Positions 36,161-43,924 of a DNA stretch of 64,000 nucleotides are shown here, one piece after another; position 1 is the first letter of the stretch; every line of letters begins with the position of its first letter. A program made the translations under genes and the position numbers. The stretch is taken from positions 1-64,000 of the forward strand of contig DATLUG010000044.1 in the NCBI GenBank assembly GCA_035533215.1, in the 5' to 3' direction. The notes beneath the pieces were generated by a model. That model saw only the letters and a list, made by a program, of their open reading frames with translations, had not been told where the DNA came from and ran no database searches. The DNA comes from DAHUZL01 sp035533215. GTDB lineage: Bacteria; Chloroflexota; Dormibacteria; Aeolococcales; Bog-877.

Positions 36161-36474
36161 GACGCCCCCGAGGTCGCGGCCGGGAGCGCCCCCGCCGGCG
36201 CCGGGCCCACCGAGCCGCCGTCGCCGTTGGTGAAGGCGCCGTCATCGCCGGTGGCCGGGCCTGCTGAGCCCGACACCGTCGTCGGGACCGCGTGGCGGCC
36301 GGGCAGGAGCTCGCCCACCATCGCACTCACCCCGGCCACGGCCACCACGACGGCCGCCGCGGTCCAGCCGCTGAGCCGTCGCAGCCGCCGTATCCCAGCG
36401 GTGCGCCGGTGCTGTCGCGCCTCGAAGGCGTTGGCCATGCCGATCAGTCTGGCCACCCACCATTGGAGGAGCAT
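36157..36474 (-). CDS. Small single-pass membrane protein heading the ApbE redox operon
   Basis: 105 residues. An Arg-rich segment (EARQHRRTAGIRRLRRLSG) precedes one hydrophobic helix (about 38-55, TAAAVVVAVAGVSAMVG), then a Gly/Ala/Asp/Thr-rich tail with DDGAFTNGDGGSVG. I recognise no family. Its position suggests a partner of the redox chain, and the tail Thr could be a flavin acceptor, but the usual (S/T)GA(T/S) flavinylation motif is absent. Start may be 36474 or the internal ATG at 36438. The gene is divergent from the HtrA protease gene. Confidence 0.65.
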   Translation of the reverse strand: MLLQWWVARLIGMANAFEARQHRRTAGIRRLRRLSGWTAAAVVVAVAGVSAMVGELLPGRHAVPTTVSGSAGPATGDDGAFTNGDGGSVGPAPAGALPAATSGAS

Positions 36475-36520
36475 GAGAGCGGGCTGAGATGACCGTCATG
36501 AGACCGGGCCGCACCTCGCC

Positions 36521-36534
36521 TGAGCCACGGCTCA
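36521..36534. promoter_or_regulatory. Palindrome TGAGCC-AC-GGCTCA between divergent genes
   Basis: A perfect 6-bp inverted repeat with a 2-bp centre lies in the 166-bp divergent region between the redox operon and the HtrA gene. It is a candidate operator; no regulator can be named. Confidence 0.4.
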
Positions 36535-36640
36535 TCGCCTCCTCATGCGGCTCACACCGGCCGCGGTCAGACTCGATGGCAGAGTCCAGCGCCCAAGCAG
36601 GGCTCGATCCACCCAGCACCCAGCGCGGAGGAGCGCGATC

Positions 36641-38005
36641 ATGCCTGACGATCCCACCCCACCCGAGTCCCAGACCCCCGGCACAGCGGGCGGCGCGTCC
36701 GAGCCTGGACCGTACCCCGACACCATCACCCCCGACGCGCCCGCAGGCGGTGGCGGCCCGCGATCGGAGCGTCCTCCGGGGGATGTCAGCCCTCACGGGG
36801 CGGAGCCCGACGACCACCTGATCTGGGCGGCCCCCGGGGACGCGGCCGGCGCCCGCCGCCGGGCCCGCCGCCTGCGTCTGCCCGCCGCCCTCGCCGCGGC
36901 CGCGATCCTCGGCGGCGGTCTGGTGGCGGCCGGCGAGCAGGTCTTCGGCGTCGGCGGGGGCACCCCCGGCCAGCTCTCGATCGCCAACGGGTCGAGGACG
37001 CCGACCGTGGCCACCGGCGGGATCGACGCGGCGGTCGTCGCCGCCAAGGTGCAGCCCGCCATCGTCGACGTCAGCTCGCAGGTGATGGGCGTCGGTGGGG
37101 TCGGCACCTCGGCCGGCACCGGCATGATCGTGACCGGGAGCGGCGCGGTCGTCACCAACAACCACGTGGTGCAGGGGGCGACGTCGGTCCGCGTTCAGAT
37201 GCCGTCCCGGCACCGGAGCTACCCGGCTCGGGTGATCGCGGTCGACCCCAGCCAGGACATCGCCCTCCTCCAGATGACGGGGGTCAGCGGCCTCCCCACC
37301 GTCACCTTCGCCAACCGGAGCTCGATCCGGGTCGGCGAGGCGGTGGTGGCGATCGGCAATGCGTATGGCCTCGGGGGGGCACCCAGCGTGACCTCGGGGA
37401 CCATCGTCGCCACCAACCGCGCGGTCACCGCCAGTGACGGCCTCGCCTCCAGCGAGCACCTCACCGGGATGCTCGAGACCAACGCCAGCCTGGCGCGGGG
37501 CGACTCCGGCGGCCCCCTGGTCGACGCCGCCGGCCACGTCGTCGGCATGGACACCGCGGCCAACACGTCACCGAACGCGCAGGCGTCCGGCACCATCGCC
37601 TTCGCGATCCCGAGCGGCCGCCTCACCCAGGTGGTCCGGGCGATCCAGGACGGCGCCCCGCGGGCCTCGATCGTGCGCACCCGCACGGCGTTCCTCGGCG
37701 TCGACGTGGAGAACGCCACCGGTGGGGGCGCCTTCGGCGTACCGGGCACCGGCCCCGGTACGGGAGCATCCACGACCCGGGGGGCGCTGGTGGTGGCGGT
37801 CGTCCCGAGAACCCCCGCGGCCCAGATCGGCCTGCAGCCCGGCGACATCATCGTCTCCGCCGACGGCCGCCGGGTGACGACCCGCTCGGTCCTCTCCGCG
37901 GTGATCAAGTCCAAGCGACCCGGCCAGCGGATCACCCTCACCTGGCAGGCCGGAGCGACGACCTCCCGCAGCGCCGTGACCCTCGCCGAGGGCCCGGTGG
38001 CCTGA
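36641..38005 (+). CDS. HtrA/DegP-like membrane-anchored serine protease with PDZ domain
   Basis: 454 residues from the ATG at 36641, preceded by GGAGGAG. A Pro/Gly-rich cytoplasmic part is followed by one membrane helix (about 80-97). The trypsin-like domain has His175 (VTNNHVVQG), Asp206 (PSQDIALLQ) and Ser289 (LARGDSGGPL). A C-terminal PDZ domain follows (about 350-440) with VVPRTPAAQIGLQPGDIIVSADGR. It degrades misfolded proteins or processes envelope proteins outside the membrane. A long inverted repeat 26 bp after the stop may end its transcript. Confidence 0.94.
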   Translation: MPDDPTPPESQTPGTAGGASEPGPYPDTITPDAPAGGGGPRSERPPGDVSPHGAEPDDHLIWAAPGDAAGARRRARRLRLPAALAAAAILGGGLVAAGEQVFGVGGGTPGQLSIANGSRTPTVATGGIDAAVVAAKVQPAIVDVSSQVMGVGGVGTSAGTGMIVTGSGAVVTNNHVVQGATSVRVQMPSRHRSYPARVIAVDPSQDIALLQMTGVSGLPTVTFANRSSIRVGEAVVAIGNAYGLGGAPSVTSGTIVATNRAVTASDGLASSEHLTGMLETNASLARGDSGGPLVDAAGHVVGMDTAANTSPNAQASGTIAFAIPSGRLTQVVRAIQDGAPRASIVRTRTAFLGVDVENATGGGAFGVPGTGPGTGASTTRGALVVAVVPRTPAAQIGLQPGDIIVSADGRRVTTRSVLSAVIKSKRPGQRITLTWQAGATTSRSAVTLAEGPVA

Positions 38006-38030
38006 CGACCCCGGCCACCCACGGGCCGGC

Positions 38031-38070
38031 GCGGATCGGTGCGCCGCGTCGGCCCGGCACACCGATCCGC
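38031..38070 (+). terminator. Stem-loop after the HtrA gene, possible terminator
   Basis: GCGGATCGGTG (38031-38041) pairs perfectly with CACCGATCCGC (38060-38070) across an 18-nt loop. No U-tract follows, as is common in GC-rich genomes. It lies 26 bp after the HtrA stop. Confidence 0.5.
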
Positions 38071-38348
38071 GGCGCCCCGTCGAGCAGCACCGCACGCCCT
38101 CCGGATGGAGGCGCGAGATCAGCCGTCGCACCGCCGAACCGTCGCCGGGGAGCGCCGGGCCCAGGCGGGCCTGCCCCAGCGACGCGACCACGACCGTGAC
38201 GTGCGGACGCCCACGCGCCGCCTTGGCGTTCCGGCCCACCGCCGCACCCGTTGGGGGCGGGTGTCTCCCCCAGCCCGGCAGCCATGGCGCGGAGCGCGGC
38301 CCGAGTGCCCGCGGGCCGCACCGCCTGCCCCGCCCCCGGACGGCTCCG
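38071..38348. other. Intergenic, nothing recognised
   Basis: Between the stem-loop and the end of the convergent pterin dehydratase gene I see no gene or further signal. Confidence 0.5.
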
Positions 38349-38708
38349 CTACCGGGCGGCCGGCGCGCGTGCCGGCCACCCGTGTGCCGCATCGATCTTG
38401 GCCCCGAGGCGGAAGTCGTTGCGCGAGAGGCCCCCGATGGCGTGGGTCACGAGGTCCACCTCCAGCCGGCCCCAGGCCACCGTGAGGGTCGGGTGATGTC
38501 CCTCCGCCTCGGCCAGCAGCGCGATCCGGGTGGCCAGGGCGAAGGCCTCGGCGAAGCTGCCGGTCGGCACGGTGCAGTGGAGATGGCCAGAGGCCAGCGC
38601 CCACGCCGGTGCCAGCTGGGCCAGCAGCGCCCCCCACTCCGACTCGGTCACCGCCGCGGTGGTGCGGTTGCACGCCTCGCAGCGCTCGCGGGCGAGACCG
38701 CCCGTCAT
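38349..38708 (-). CDS. 4a-hydroxytetrahydrobiopterin dehydratase
   Basis: 119 residues. The pterin-4-alpha-carbinolamine dehydratase fold shows AFALATRIALLAEAEGHHPTLTVAWGRLEVDLVTHAIGGLSRNDFRLGAKID in pieces, with the catalytic His-His-Pro in EGHHP and the later His in VTHAIGGLS. It regenerates pterin after aromatic hydroxylation or acts in molybdopterin-type chemistry. No aromatic hydroxylase gene is nearby. The ATG overlaps the stop of the 574-residue protein gene, so they are translated together. The C-terminal AHGWPARAPAAR tail is extra. Confidence 0.9.
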   Translation of the reverse strand: MTGGLARERCEACNRTTAAVTESEWGALLAQLAPAWALASGHLHCTVPTGSFAEAFALATRIALLAEAEGHHPTLTVAWGRLEVDLVTHAIGGLSRNDFRLGAKIDAAHGWPARAPAAR

Positions 38709-40429
38709 GACGACGGCTCCGCCAGCACCCCGCACCGCTGCAGGATCCGGCGGGCGATGGCGAGGCTGCCGGCGTAGGTGGCGTCCATCCCGCGGTAGGA
38801 GAGGCCGCGGGCCCCGAGCGTGCGGGCCTGGGTGTAGGGGGTGTCCGAGGCGTAGTGGATGACCCCGAGGTCGATCGAGGGTCTGGTCAGGTCGACCTGT
38901 TGGCCGGTGGGATAGCGCTGCGCCTCGCCCGCCTCGTAGAGCGCGCCGAGGTAGGGGCCGGCCTCCATCTCCACCACCGTGTAGGCGTCGCGGTAGTAGA
39001 ACTCGAGGTAGGCACGGTTCTGGAGGAAGGTGCTGAGCACCGTGACCGCCCGCTGGCGGTCGAGCACCGAGCCCATCCGCATGAAGGGGGACACCTCCGC
39101 GAAGCTGAAGCAATTGTCGATCCAGTAGGTGTTGCCGCTGTGCTCGTCGTGGACGACGTCCGCGATCATGACGTCGCCCACGTCCGCGTTGAGGGTGGCG
39201 GCCTTGCCGAGGATGTAGATGCCCTCCACCCGCTCGCTCACCTCCAGGACCTGGCGCAGGATGTGGTAGGCGGCCTCCCCGAGCGGGTACTGGACATTGA
39301 CGACCACCGCCGGGCAGCGGCGGAGCCGCGCCGCCTGCTCGGCCATCAGGCCGAGGCGGGGGTCGAGACGGCTGGGGTCGAGGCGGTCCAGGACGATCAC
39401 CTGGGCGGCGACGTTGATGCCGGAGCGGGGGGTGAGGTGGAGGATCCCGCGCTCGCGCTCGATGCGATCGCGAGCGGCGCGCTCGACGGGGTCGCTCGCG
39501 AACCACCGCCGGGCCGCGTAGTAGAGGAAGTTCTCGCGCGAGCCGTGCGCGTCGGGACGGCGGAGCTCGGCCTGGATCGCATGGAGCTCGGCGTCCTCGG
39601 AGCGTTCCGCCCAGACCTCGATCGCCTCGGCGCGGTCGTGGGCCACGCCGGAGAGCAGGTTGACGAGGGCGTGGGCGTTGCTGCTGACGAAGAACGTCGG
39701 CCGACCGTCGAGCCCCTCGGCGGTGAGGGCGGCCCCGATCGGCGCCCACCACGCCCGCGTCTCCCGAGCGTAGCCGACCTGGGTGCCGCCGAGCAGCCGG
39801 ATGCGGAGGTCCTGGGGCCGGGCGGCGACGGTCCGCAGCCAGGCCGGAAACCGGTCACCGAAGACATCCCAGAGTCGGCCCCAGTCGTCGTCGGCGATGG
39901 CGAGGGCGGCGTGGGCCGCGGCGACCAGGTCCGGGTCCTCCGACAGCCGCCCGGCTGGGTGCAGCCCCACCAGGGCCCGGTGGGACTTATTCCACTCGAC
40001 CTGGAGCGCCACCAGGGTGGGGACCAGGTCGTCGACGTCGGAGCTGCTGGCCAGCGCCACCGCCAGGGTGCCGCTGGCGGCGTCCCACCACCAGCGTCGG
40101 CGCCGGCCGGGGGCGGCCACCACCGGCCAGCCCTCCACCGCCTCGCCCAGCGCCGCCCGAAAGTGCTCGGCCGACTGGCCCATGACGACGCGCCGGAGTT
40201 CCACCGTGACCGGGGGCAGCCGACGCAGCGCGTAGACCAGGGCCCCCGAGTCGATCGCGGGCGAGTCGGCGAGCGCGTGCAGCGACGACCGCATCCCGAG
40301 GTGGGCCGACTCCAGCACGCGCAGCCGGAGCTCGCCGGAGGAGCGCAGGACGGTGCGGTAGGTGCGGGTGTAGAGCTCGACCGCCTCGCGGCCGCCACCC
40401 GGCCAGGCCGACAGCGGGACCGTCGTCAT
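38705..40429 (-). CDS. Unrecognised 574-residue protein with phosphorylase-like C-terminal motifs
   Basis: I do not firmly recognise this protein. Residues 1-340 are mostly helical (AVELYTRTYRTVLRSSGELRLRVLESAHLG; WNKSHRALVGLHPAGRLSEDPDLV) without a known catalytic motif. Residues about 340-570 resemble the nucleoside phosphorylase fold: AAQVIVLDRLDP, VEGIYILGKAATLNADVGDVMIADVV (about 401-426) and YTVVEMEAGPYLGALYEAG (about 483-502), the last like the MEx motif that contacts ribose. No signal or membrane segment. It is coupled to the pterin dehydratase by ATGA. A TAGGAT box lies 8 nt before the ATG. A nucleoside or glycoside substrate is only a guess. Confidence 0.8.
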   Translation of the reverse strand: MTTVPLSAWPGGGREAVELYTRTYRTVLRSSGELRLRVLESAHLGMRSSLHALADSPAIDSGALVYALRRLPPVTVELRRVVMGQSAEHFRAALGEAVEGWPVVAAPGRRRRWWWDAASGTLAVALASSSDVDDLVPTLVALQVEWNKSHRALVGLHPAGRLSEDPDLVAAAHAALAIADDDWGRLWDVFGDRFPAWLRTVAARPQDLRIRLLGGTQVGYARETRAWWAPIGAALTAEGLDGRPTFFVSSNAHALVNLLSGVAHDRAEAIEVWAERSEDAELHAIQAELRRPDAHGSRENFLYYAARRWFASDPVERAARDRIERERGILHLTPRSGINVAAQVIVLDRLDPSRLDPRLGLMAEQAARLRRCPAVVVNVQYPLGEAAYHILRQVLEVSERVEGIYILGKAATLNADVGDVMIADVVHDEHSGNTYWIDNCFSFAEVSPFMRMGSVLDRQRAVTVLSTFLQNRAYLEFYYRDAYTVVEMEAGPYLGALYEAGEAQRYPTGQQVDLTRPSIDLGVIHYASDTPYTQARTLGARGLSYRGMDATYAGSLAIARRILQRCGVLAEPSS

Positions 40430-40437
40430 GGCCCGTG

Positions 40438-40443
40438 ATCCTA
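40438..40443 (-). promoter_or_regulatory. -10 box TAGGAT of the 574-residue protein gene
   Basis: TAGGAT on the minus strand lies 8 nt before the ATG at 40429, predicting a leaderless or near-leaderless transcript. Confidence 0.5.
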
Positions 40444-40503
40444 CGACGCGGCCGCCCGCGCCACCACGGCCAGGCGGCCCCCGCTCGCCACCCCTCCCCG
40501 CCC

Positions 40504-41295
40504 TTACGGCCCTCCGGCGGCGACCGCGAGGCCGCCGTCGACGCTCAGCACCGTGCCGGTGATCCAACCGGCGGCGTCGCTGAGCAGGAACGCCACCGCG
40601 CCGGCCACGTCGGTGGGCTCGCCGATCCGGCCCAGCGGGTAACGCTGGGCGACCTCGGCCTCCCGCCCCTCGTACAGGGCGCGGGCGAAACGGGTCCGCA
40701 CCACCGCCGGCGCCACCGCATTCACGCGCACCGTCGGCGCCAGCTCCTGGGCCAGCTGCCGGGTGAGGTGGATGAGCGCCGCCTTGCTGACGTTGTACGC
40801 GCCGATCGCGGGGGCCGGCTGCAGCCCGCCCAGCGAGGCGATGTTGACGATCGCTCCGCCGTGATCCCCCATCCACGCCCGCCAGACCAGCTGGGTCCAC
40901 CCCAGCACCGCGGTCACGTTCACCTCCAGGGTGCGGCCCACCAGGCCCAGGTCGGCGTCGCGCAGGGGCCCGAAGAGCGGGCTCACGGCGGCGCCGTTGA
41001 CCAGCCCGTCGCAGCGTCCGAATGCCTCCAGCGCGCAGGCGACGGCCGCCTCGCGATGACCCGGGTCCTCGCTGGCGCCCGCCACCGCGCGCACCCGGTC
41101 GGGGGCGTCCAGGACCGCCATGGTCTCGGCCAGGCCCTCCGGTCGGCGGGCCGTCACCACCACCCGTCCGCCGGCGTCGAGGACCGCCGCGGCCACCGCC
41201 CGGCCGATCCCGCGAGAGCCCCCGGTCACCAGCACCACCCGTCCATCCAGCGCGCCCGGCGCCACCGCCGCGGCGCCGCCGACGGGCGGCCTCAC
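40504..41295 (-). CDS. Short-chain dehydrogenase/reductase
   Basis: 263 residues from the GTG at 41295, which overlaps the stop of the glycogen phosphorylase gene. Classical SDR features are VVLVTGGSRGIGRAVAAAVLDAGG, the NGAAVSP variant of NNAG, the catalytic Ser in NIASLGG, Y-x3-K in YNVSKAAL and the C-terminal GWITGTVLSVDGG. It is an NAD(P)-dependent alcohol/ketone oxidoreductase, resembling 3-oxoacyl-ACP reductases. Substrate unknown. Its coupling to a glycogen enzyme is unexpected. Confidence 0.92.
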   Translation of the reverse strand: MRPPVGGAAAVAPGALDGRVVLVTGGSRGIGRAVAAAVLDAGGRVVVTARRPEGLAETMAVLDAPDRVRAVAGASEDPGHREAAVACALEAFGRCDGLVNGAAVSPLFGPLRDADLGLVGRTLEVNVTAVLGWTQLVWRAWMGDHGGAIVNIASLGGLQPAPAIGAYNVSKAALIHLTRQLAQELAPTVRVNAVAPAVVRTRFARALYEGREAEVAQRYPLGRIGEPTDVAGAVAFLLSDAAGWITGTVLSVDGGLAVAAGGP

Positions 41296-43874
41296 CGAGC
41301 CCCCGCGGCGGCCCAGGCGATGCAGCCCGTCTCGACCGGGTCGGCCAGCTCGGGGTGGACGGGCATCGCGCGCACGGTGAAGCCGTACGGCCCGGCACGG
41401 TCGCAGACGAACCGTCCCCGGTATCGGGCGCCGTCCCCGGAGAGCTCCGGATCGACCAGCGCCATCGCGGCGCGGCCGGGATTGTCGATCTCCCCGGCGT
41501 CGGTGACGGGCCCGTGCACCAGCTCCACCCGCAGCTCGTTCGGGGAGAGGCCGGCGAGCTGGACCCGCGCCTCCACCTCGGCGCGCGCTCCCAGGGCCGG
41601 CGGGGCCACCGGTCCTCGAACCCCGTCGATCCGGAGCGCCGGCCAGCGCTCGGCCACGTGCGCCTTCCATCGTGCCAGCTCGCGCGCCAGCGCGAAGTCC
41701 GAGGCGGCCAGGCGGGCGCCGCGGAGGGCGGCCGGCGCATAGCTGGACCCGACGTACTCCCGCACCATCCGGGCGGCGCTCACGAACGGCCCCAGGACCG
41801 TCAGCGCATGGCGCATCCGTCCCACCCAGTGGACGGGGACTCCGCCCCCATCGCGGTCATAGAAGAGGGGGATGATCCGCTCCTCCAGGAGGGCGAAGAG
41901 CTCGGCCGCCTCCCGGCGGTCCCGCTCGCCGGCCTCCAGCCCCCGCTCGGCCGAGGGGATCGCCCAGCCGTTCTCGCCGTCGAAGCCCTCGTCCCACCAA
42001 CCGTCGCGGATGGAGCAGTTGAGGGCGCCGCCGAGCGCAGCCTTCTCGCCGCTGGTGCCGCAGGCCTCCAGCGGACGGCGGGGGGTGTTGAGCCAGACGT
42101 CGGCGCCCTGGTAGCAGGCACGGGCGCAGTCGATGTCGTAGTCCTCGAGGAAGACGATGCGATGCCGCCAGCGCGGATCGGCGGCGAACTGGACCAGCTC
42201 CTGGATCAGCTGTTTGCCCACCTCGTCGGCGGGGTGGGCCTTGCCGGCGAAGACCAGCTGGACCGGCCGCTCCGGGTGGCAGAGGAGGCTCGTCAGCCGA
42301 TCGCGCTGGCTGAGCAGGAGGGTGGCACGCTTGTACTCGGCGACGCGGCGGGCGAAGCCGATGGTGAGCACCGCCGGGTCCAGCACCTCGTCACACCACC
42401 CAAGGTCCGCCGCGGCTGCCCCGGCCGCCAGCTGGCTCGACCGCAGTCGGCGCCGGGCGGCCGCCACCAGCCGGCGGCGCCCCGCCTCCCGGATCGCCCA
42501 CAGGGCAGCGTCGGGGACGGCGGTGAGCCCGGCCCAGTCCTCGGCCGACGCCTGGTCCCAGTCGCGGCCGAGATGGGCCGTGAAGAGCGCATCGACGTCC
42601 TCGGCGACCCAGCTTCGCGGATGCACCCCGTTGGTGATCGCCGCGATCGGGACCTCGTCCTCGGGCAGGTTGGGCCAGAGCGCCCCGAAGAGCCGGCGGC
42701 TCACGCCTCGGTGGAGCAGGGAGACGGCATTGGCGTGGCCGGCGAGCCGCAGCCCCATCACCGCCATGTTGAAGGGAGCGTCATCGGCCTCGCCGGGGTG
42801 GTGTCCGAGCGCCATCAGCTTCTGGAACGGGACGCCGCACCGCTCCGCCAGCGGGGCGAAGCACCGCCGGATCAGCGCCTCGGGGAAGCGATCGATCCCG
42901 GCGGGGACGGGGGTGTGGGTGGTGAACACGATGGGGCCGCGGACCGCCTCGACCGCCTCGTCGAACGTGAGCCCGGAGTCGACGACCAGCTCCCGGATCC
43001 GCTCCAACCCGAGGAACCCCGCGTGGCCCTCGTTGGTGTGGAACACGGTGGGGTCCTCGCCGACCGCACGGAGGGCGCGGATCCCGCCGATGCCGAGGAG
43101 GATCTCCTGACCGAGCCGATGCTCCATGTCCCCGCCGTAGAGACGGTCGGTGAGCCGCCGGAGGTCGGGCGGGTTGGCGGCCACGTCGGAGTCGAGCAGG
43201 TAGAGGCGGACCCGCCCGATCGAAGCCCGCCAGACCTGGGCCTGGAGCGGCCGTCCGGCGAGGTCGACCGTCACCTCCGCCCCCGGGACCGGCCGGAGGC
43301 CCAGCAGCTCCGGGTCGAGCGCAACGTACCGCTCGTGCTGCCAGCCCGAACCATCCAGCCGCTGGCGGAAGTAGCCCTCGGCGTACAGGAGCCCGACCCC
43401 GACCAGGGGGACCCCGAGGTCGCTGGATGCCTTGAGGTGATCGCCGGCCAGCACCCCGAGCCCGCCCGAGTACTGGGGGATCGCCTCGCTGATCCCGAAC
43501 TCCGGCGAGAAGTAGGCGATCGTGCCGAGCCCGGGCGGCCCCTGGGCCTGGAACCACCGCGGCTGCTGCTGGTACGCGTCGAGCGCCGCCGCCTGCTCGG
43601 CGACCTGCGCCACGTACGCCTGGTCCGCGGCAAGGGTCTCGAGCCGCGAGCGGCCGGCCCGGGCCAGCGCCAGCAGCGGGTTGACGGCCCCATCGAGGCC
43701 GATCAGGCTCGTGCCGCCGTTGGCGTGGAGGTCGGAGTCCTCGTCCACCAGCCGGCGGAAGAGGTCGCGGGCGGGCCGATGCCAGGTCCAGCGCAGGTTC
43801 TCGCTGAGCTCCTGGAGGGGTGCGAGCGGCTCCGGCAGCCGCGGCTGGACGGTGAAGCGGTTCACGGGGCGCAT
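41292..43874 (-). CDS. glgP: Glycogen/alpha-glucan phosphorylase (GT35, short actinobacterial type)
   Basis: 860 residues. The N-terminal DUF3417-like segment has LQELSENLRWTWHRPARDLF. Then AYFSPEFGISEAIPQYSGGLGVLAGDHLKASSDLG, HTNEGHAGFLGLERI and the pyridoxal-phosphate site RRPLEACGTSGEKAALGGALN place it in the alpha-glucan phosphorylase family; the Lys in GTSGEKAA binds the cofactor. It releases glucose 1-phosphate from storage glucan. The C-terminal 110 residues form a beta-rich appendage. The ATG at 43874 has a TAACGT box 10 nt upstream; an in-frame GTG 9 nt earlier is possible. Confidence 0.94.
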   Translation of the reverse strand: MRPVNRFTVQPRLPEPLAPLQELSENLRWTWHRPARDLFRRLVDEDSDLHANGGTSLIGLDGAVNPLLALARAGRSRLETLAADQAYVAQVAEQAAALDAYQQQPRWFQAQGPPGLGTIAYFSPEFGISEAIPQYSGGLGVLAGDHLKASSDLGVPLVGVGLLYAEGYFRQRLDGSGWQHERYVALDPELLGLRPVPGAEVTVDLAGRPLQAQVWRASIGRVRLYLLDSDVAANPPDLRRLTDRLYGGDMEHRLGQEILLGIGGIRALRAVGEDPTVFHTNEGHAGFLGLERIRELVVDSGLTFDEAVEAVRGPIVFTTHTPVPAGIDRFPEALIRRCFAPLAERCGVPFQKLMALGHHPGEADDAPFNMAVMGLRLAGHANAVSLLHRGVSRRLFGALWPNLPEDEVPIAAITNGVHPRSWVAEDVDALFTAHLGRDWDQASAEDWAGLTAVPDAALWAIREAGRRRLVAAARRRLRSSQLAAGAAAADLGWCDEVLDPAVLTIGFARRVAEYKRATLLLSQRDRLTSLLCHPERPVQLVFAGKAHPADEVGKQLIQELVQFAADPRWRHRIVFLEDYDIDCARACYQGADVWLNTPRRPLEACGTSGEKAALGGALNCSIRDGWWDEGFDGENGWAIPSAERGLEAGERDRREAAELFALLEERIIPLFYDRDGGGVPVHWVGRMRHALTVLGPFVSAARMVREYVGSSYAPAALRGARLAASDFALARELARWKAHVAERWPALRIDGVRGPVAPPALGARAEVEARVQLAGLSPNELRVELVHGPVTDAGEIDNPGRAAMALVDPELSGDGARYRGRFVCDRAGPYGFTVRAMPVHPELADPVETGCIAWAAAGAR

Positions 43875-43884
43875 GGCGGGCACG

Positions 43885-43890
43885 ACGTTA
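43885..43890 (-). promoter_or_regulatory. -10 box TAACGT of the glycogen phosphorylase gene
   Basis: TAACGT lies 10 nt before the ATG at 43874, giving a very short predicted leader. Confidence 0.45.
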
Positions 43891-43924
43891 GCGAGTGGCG
43901 CCCGGGCGGGGCTCCCGAGCTCCC

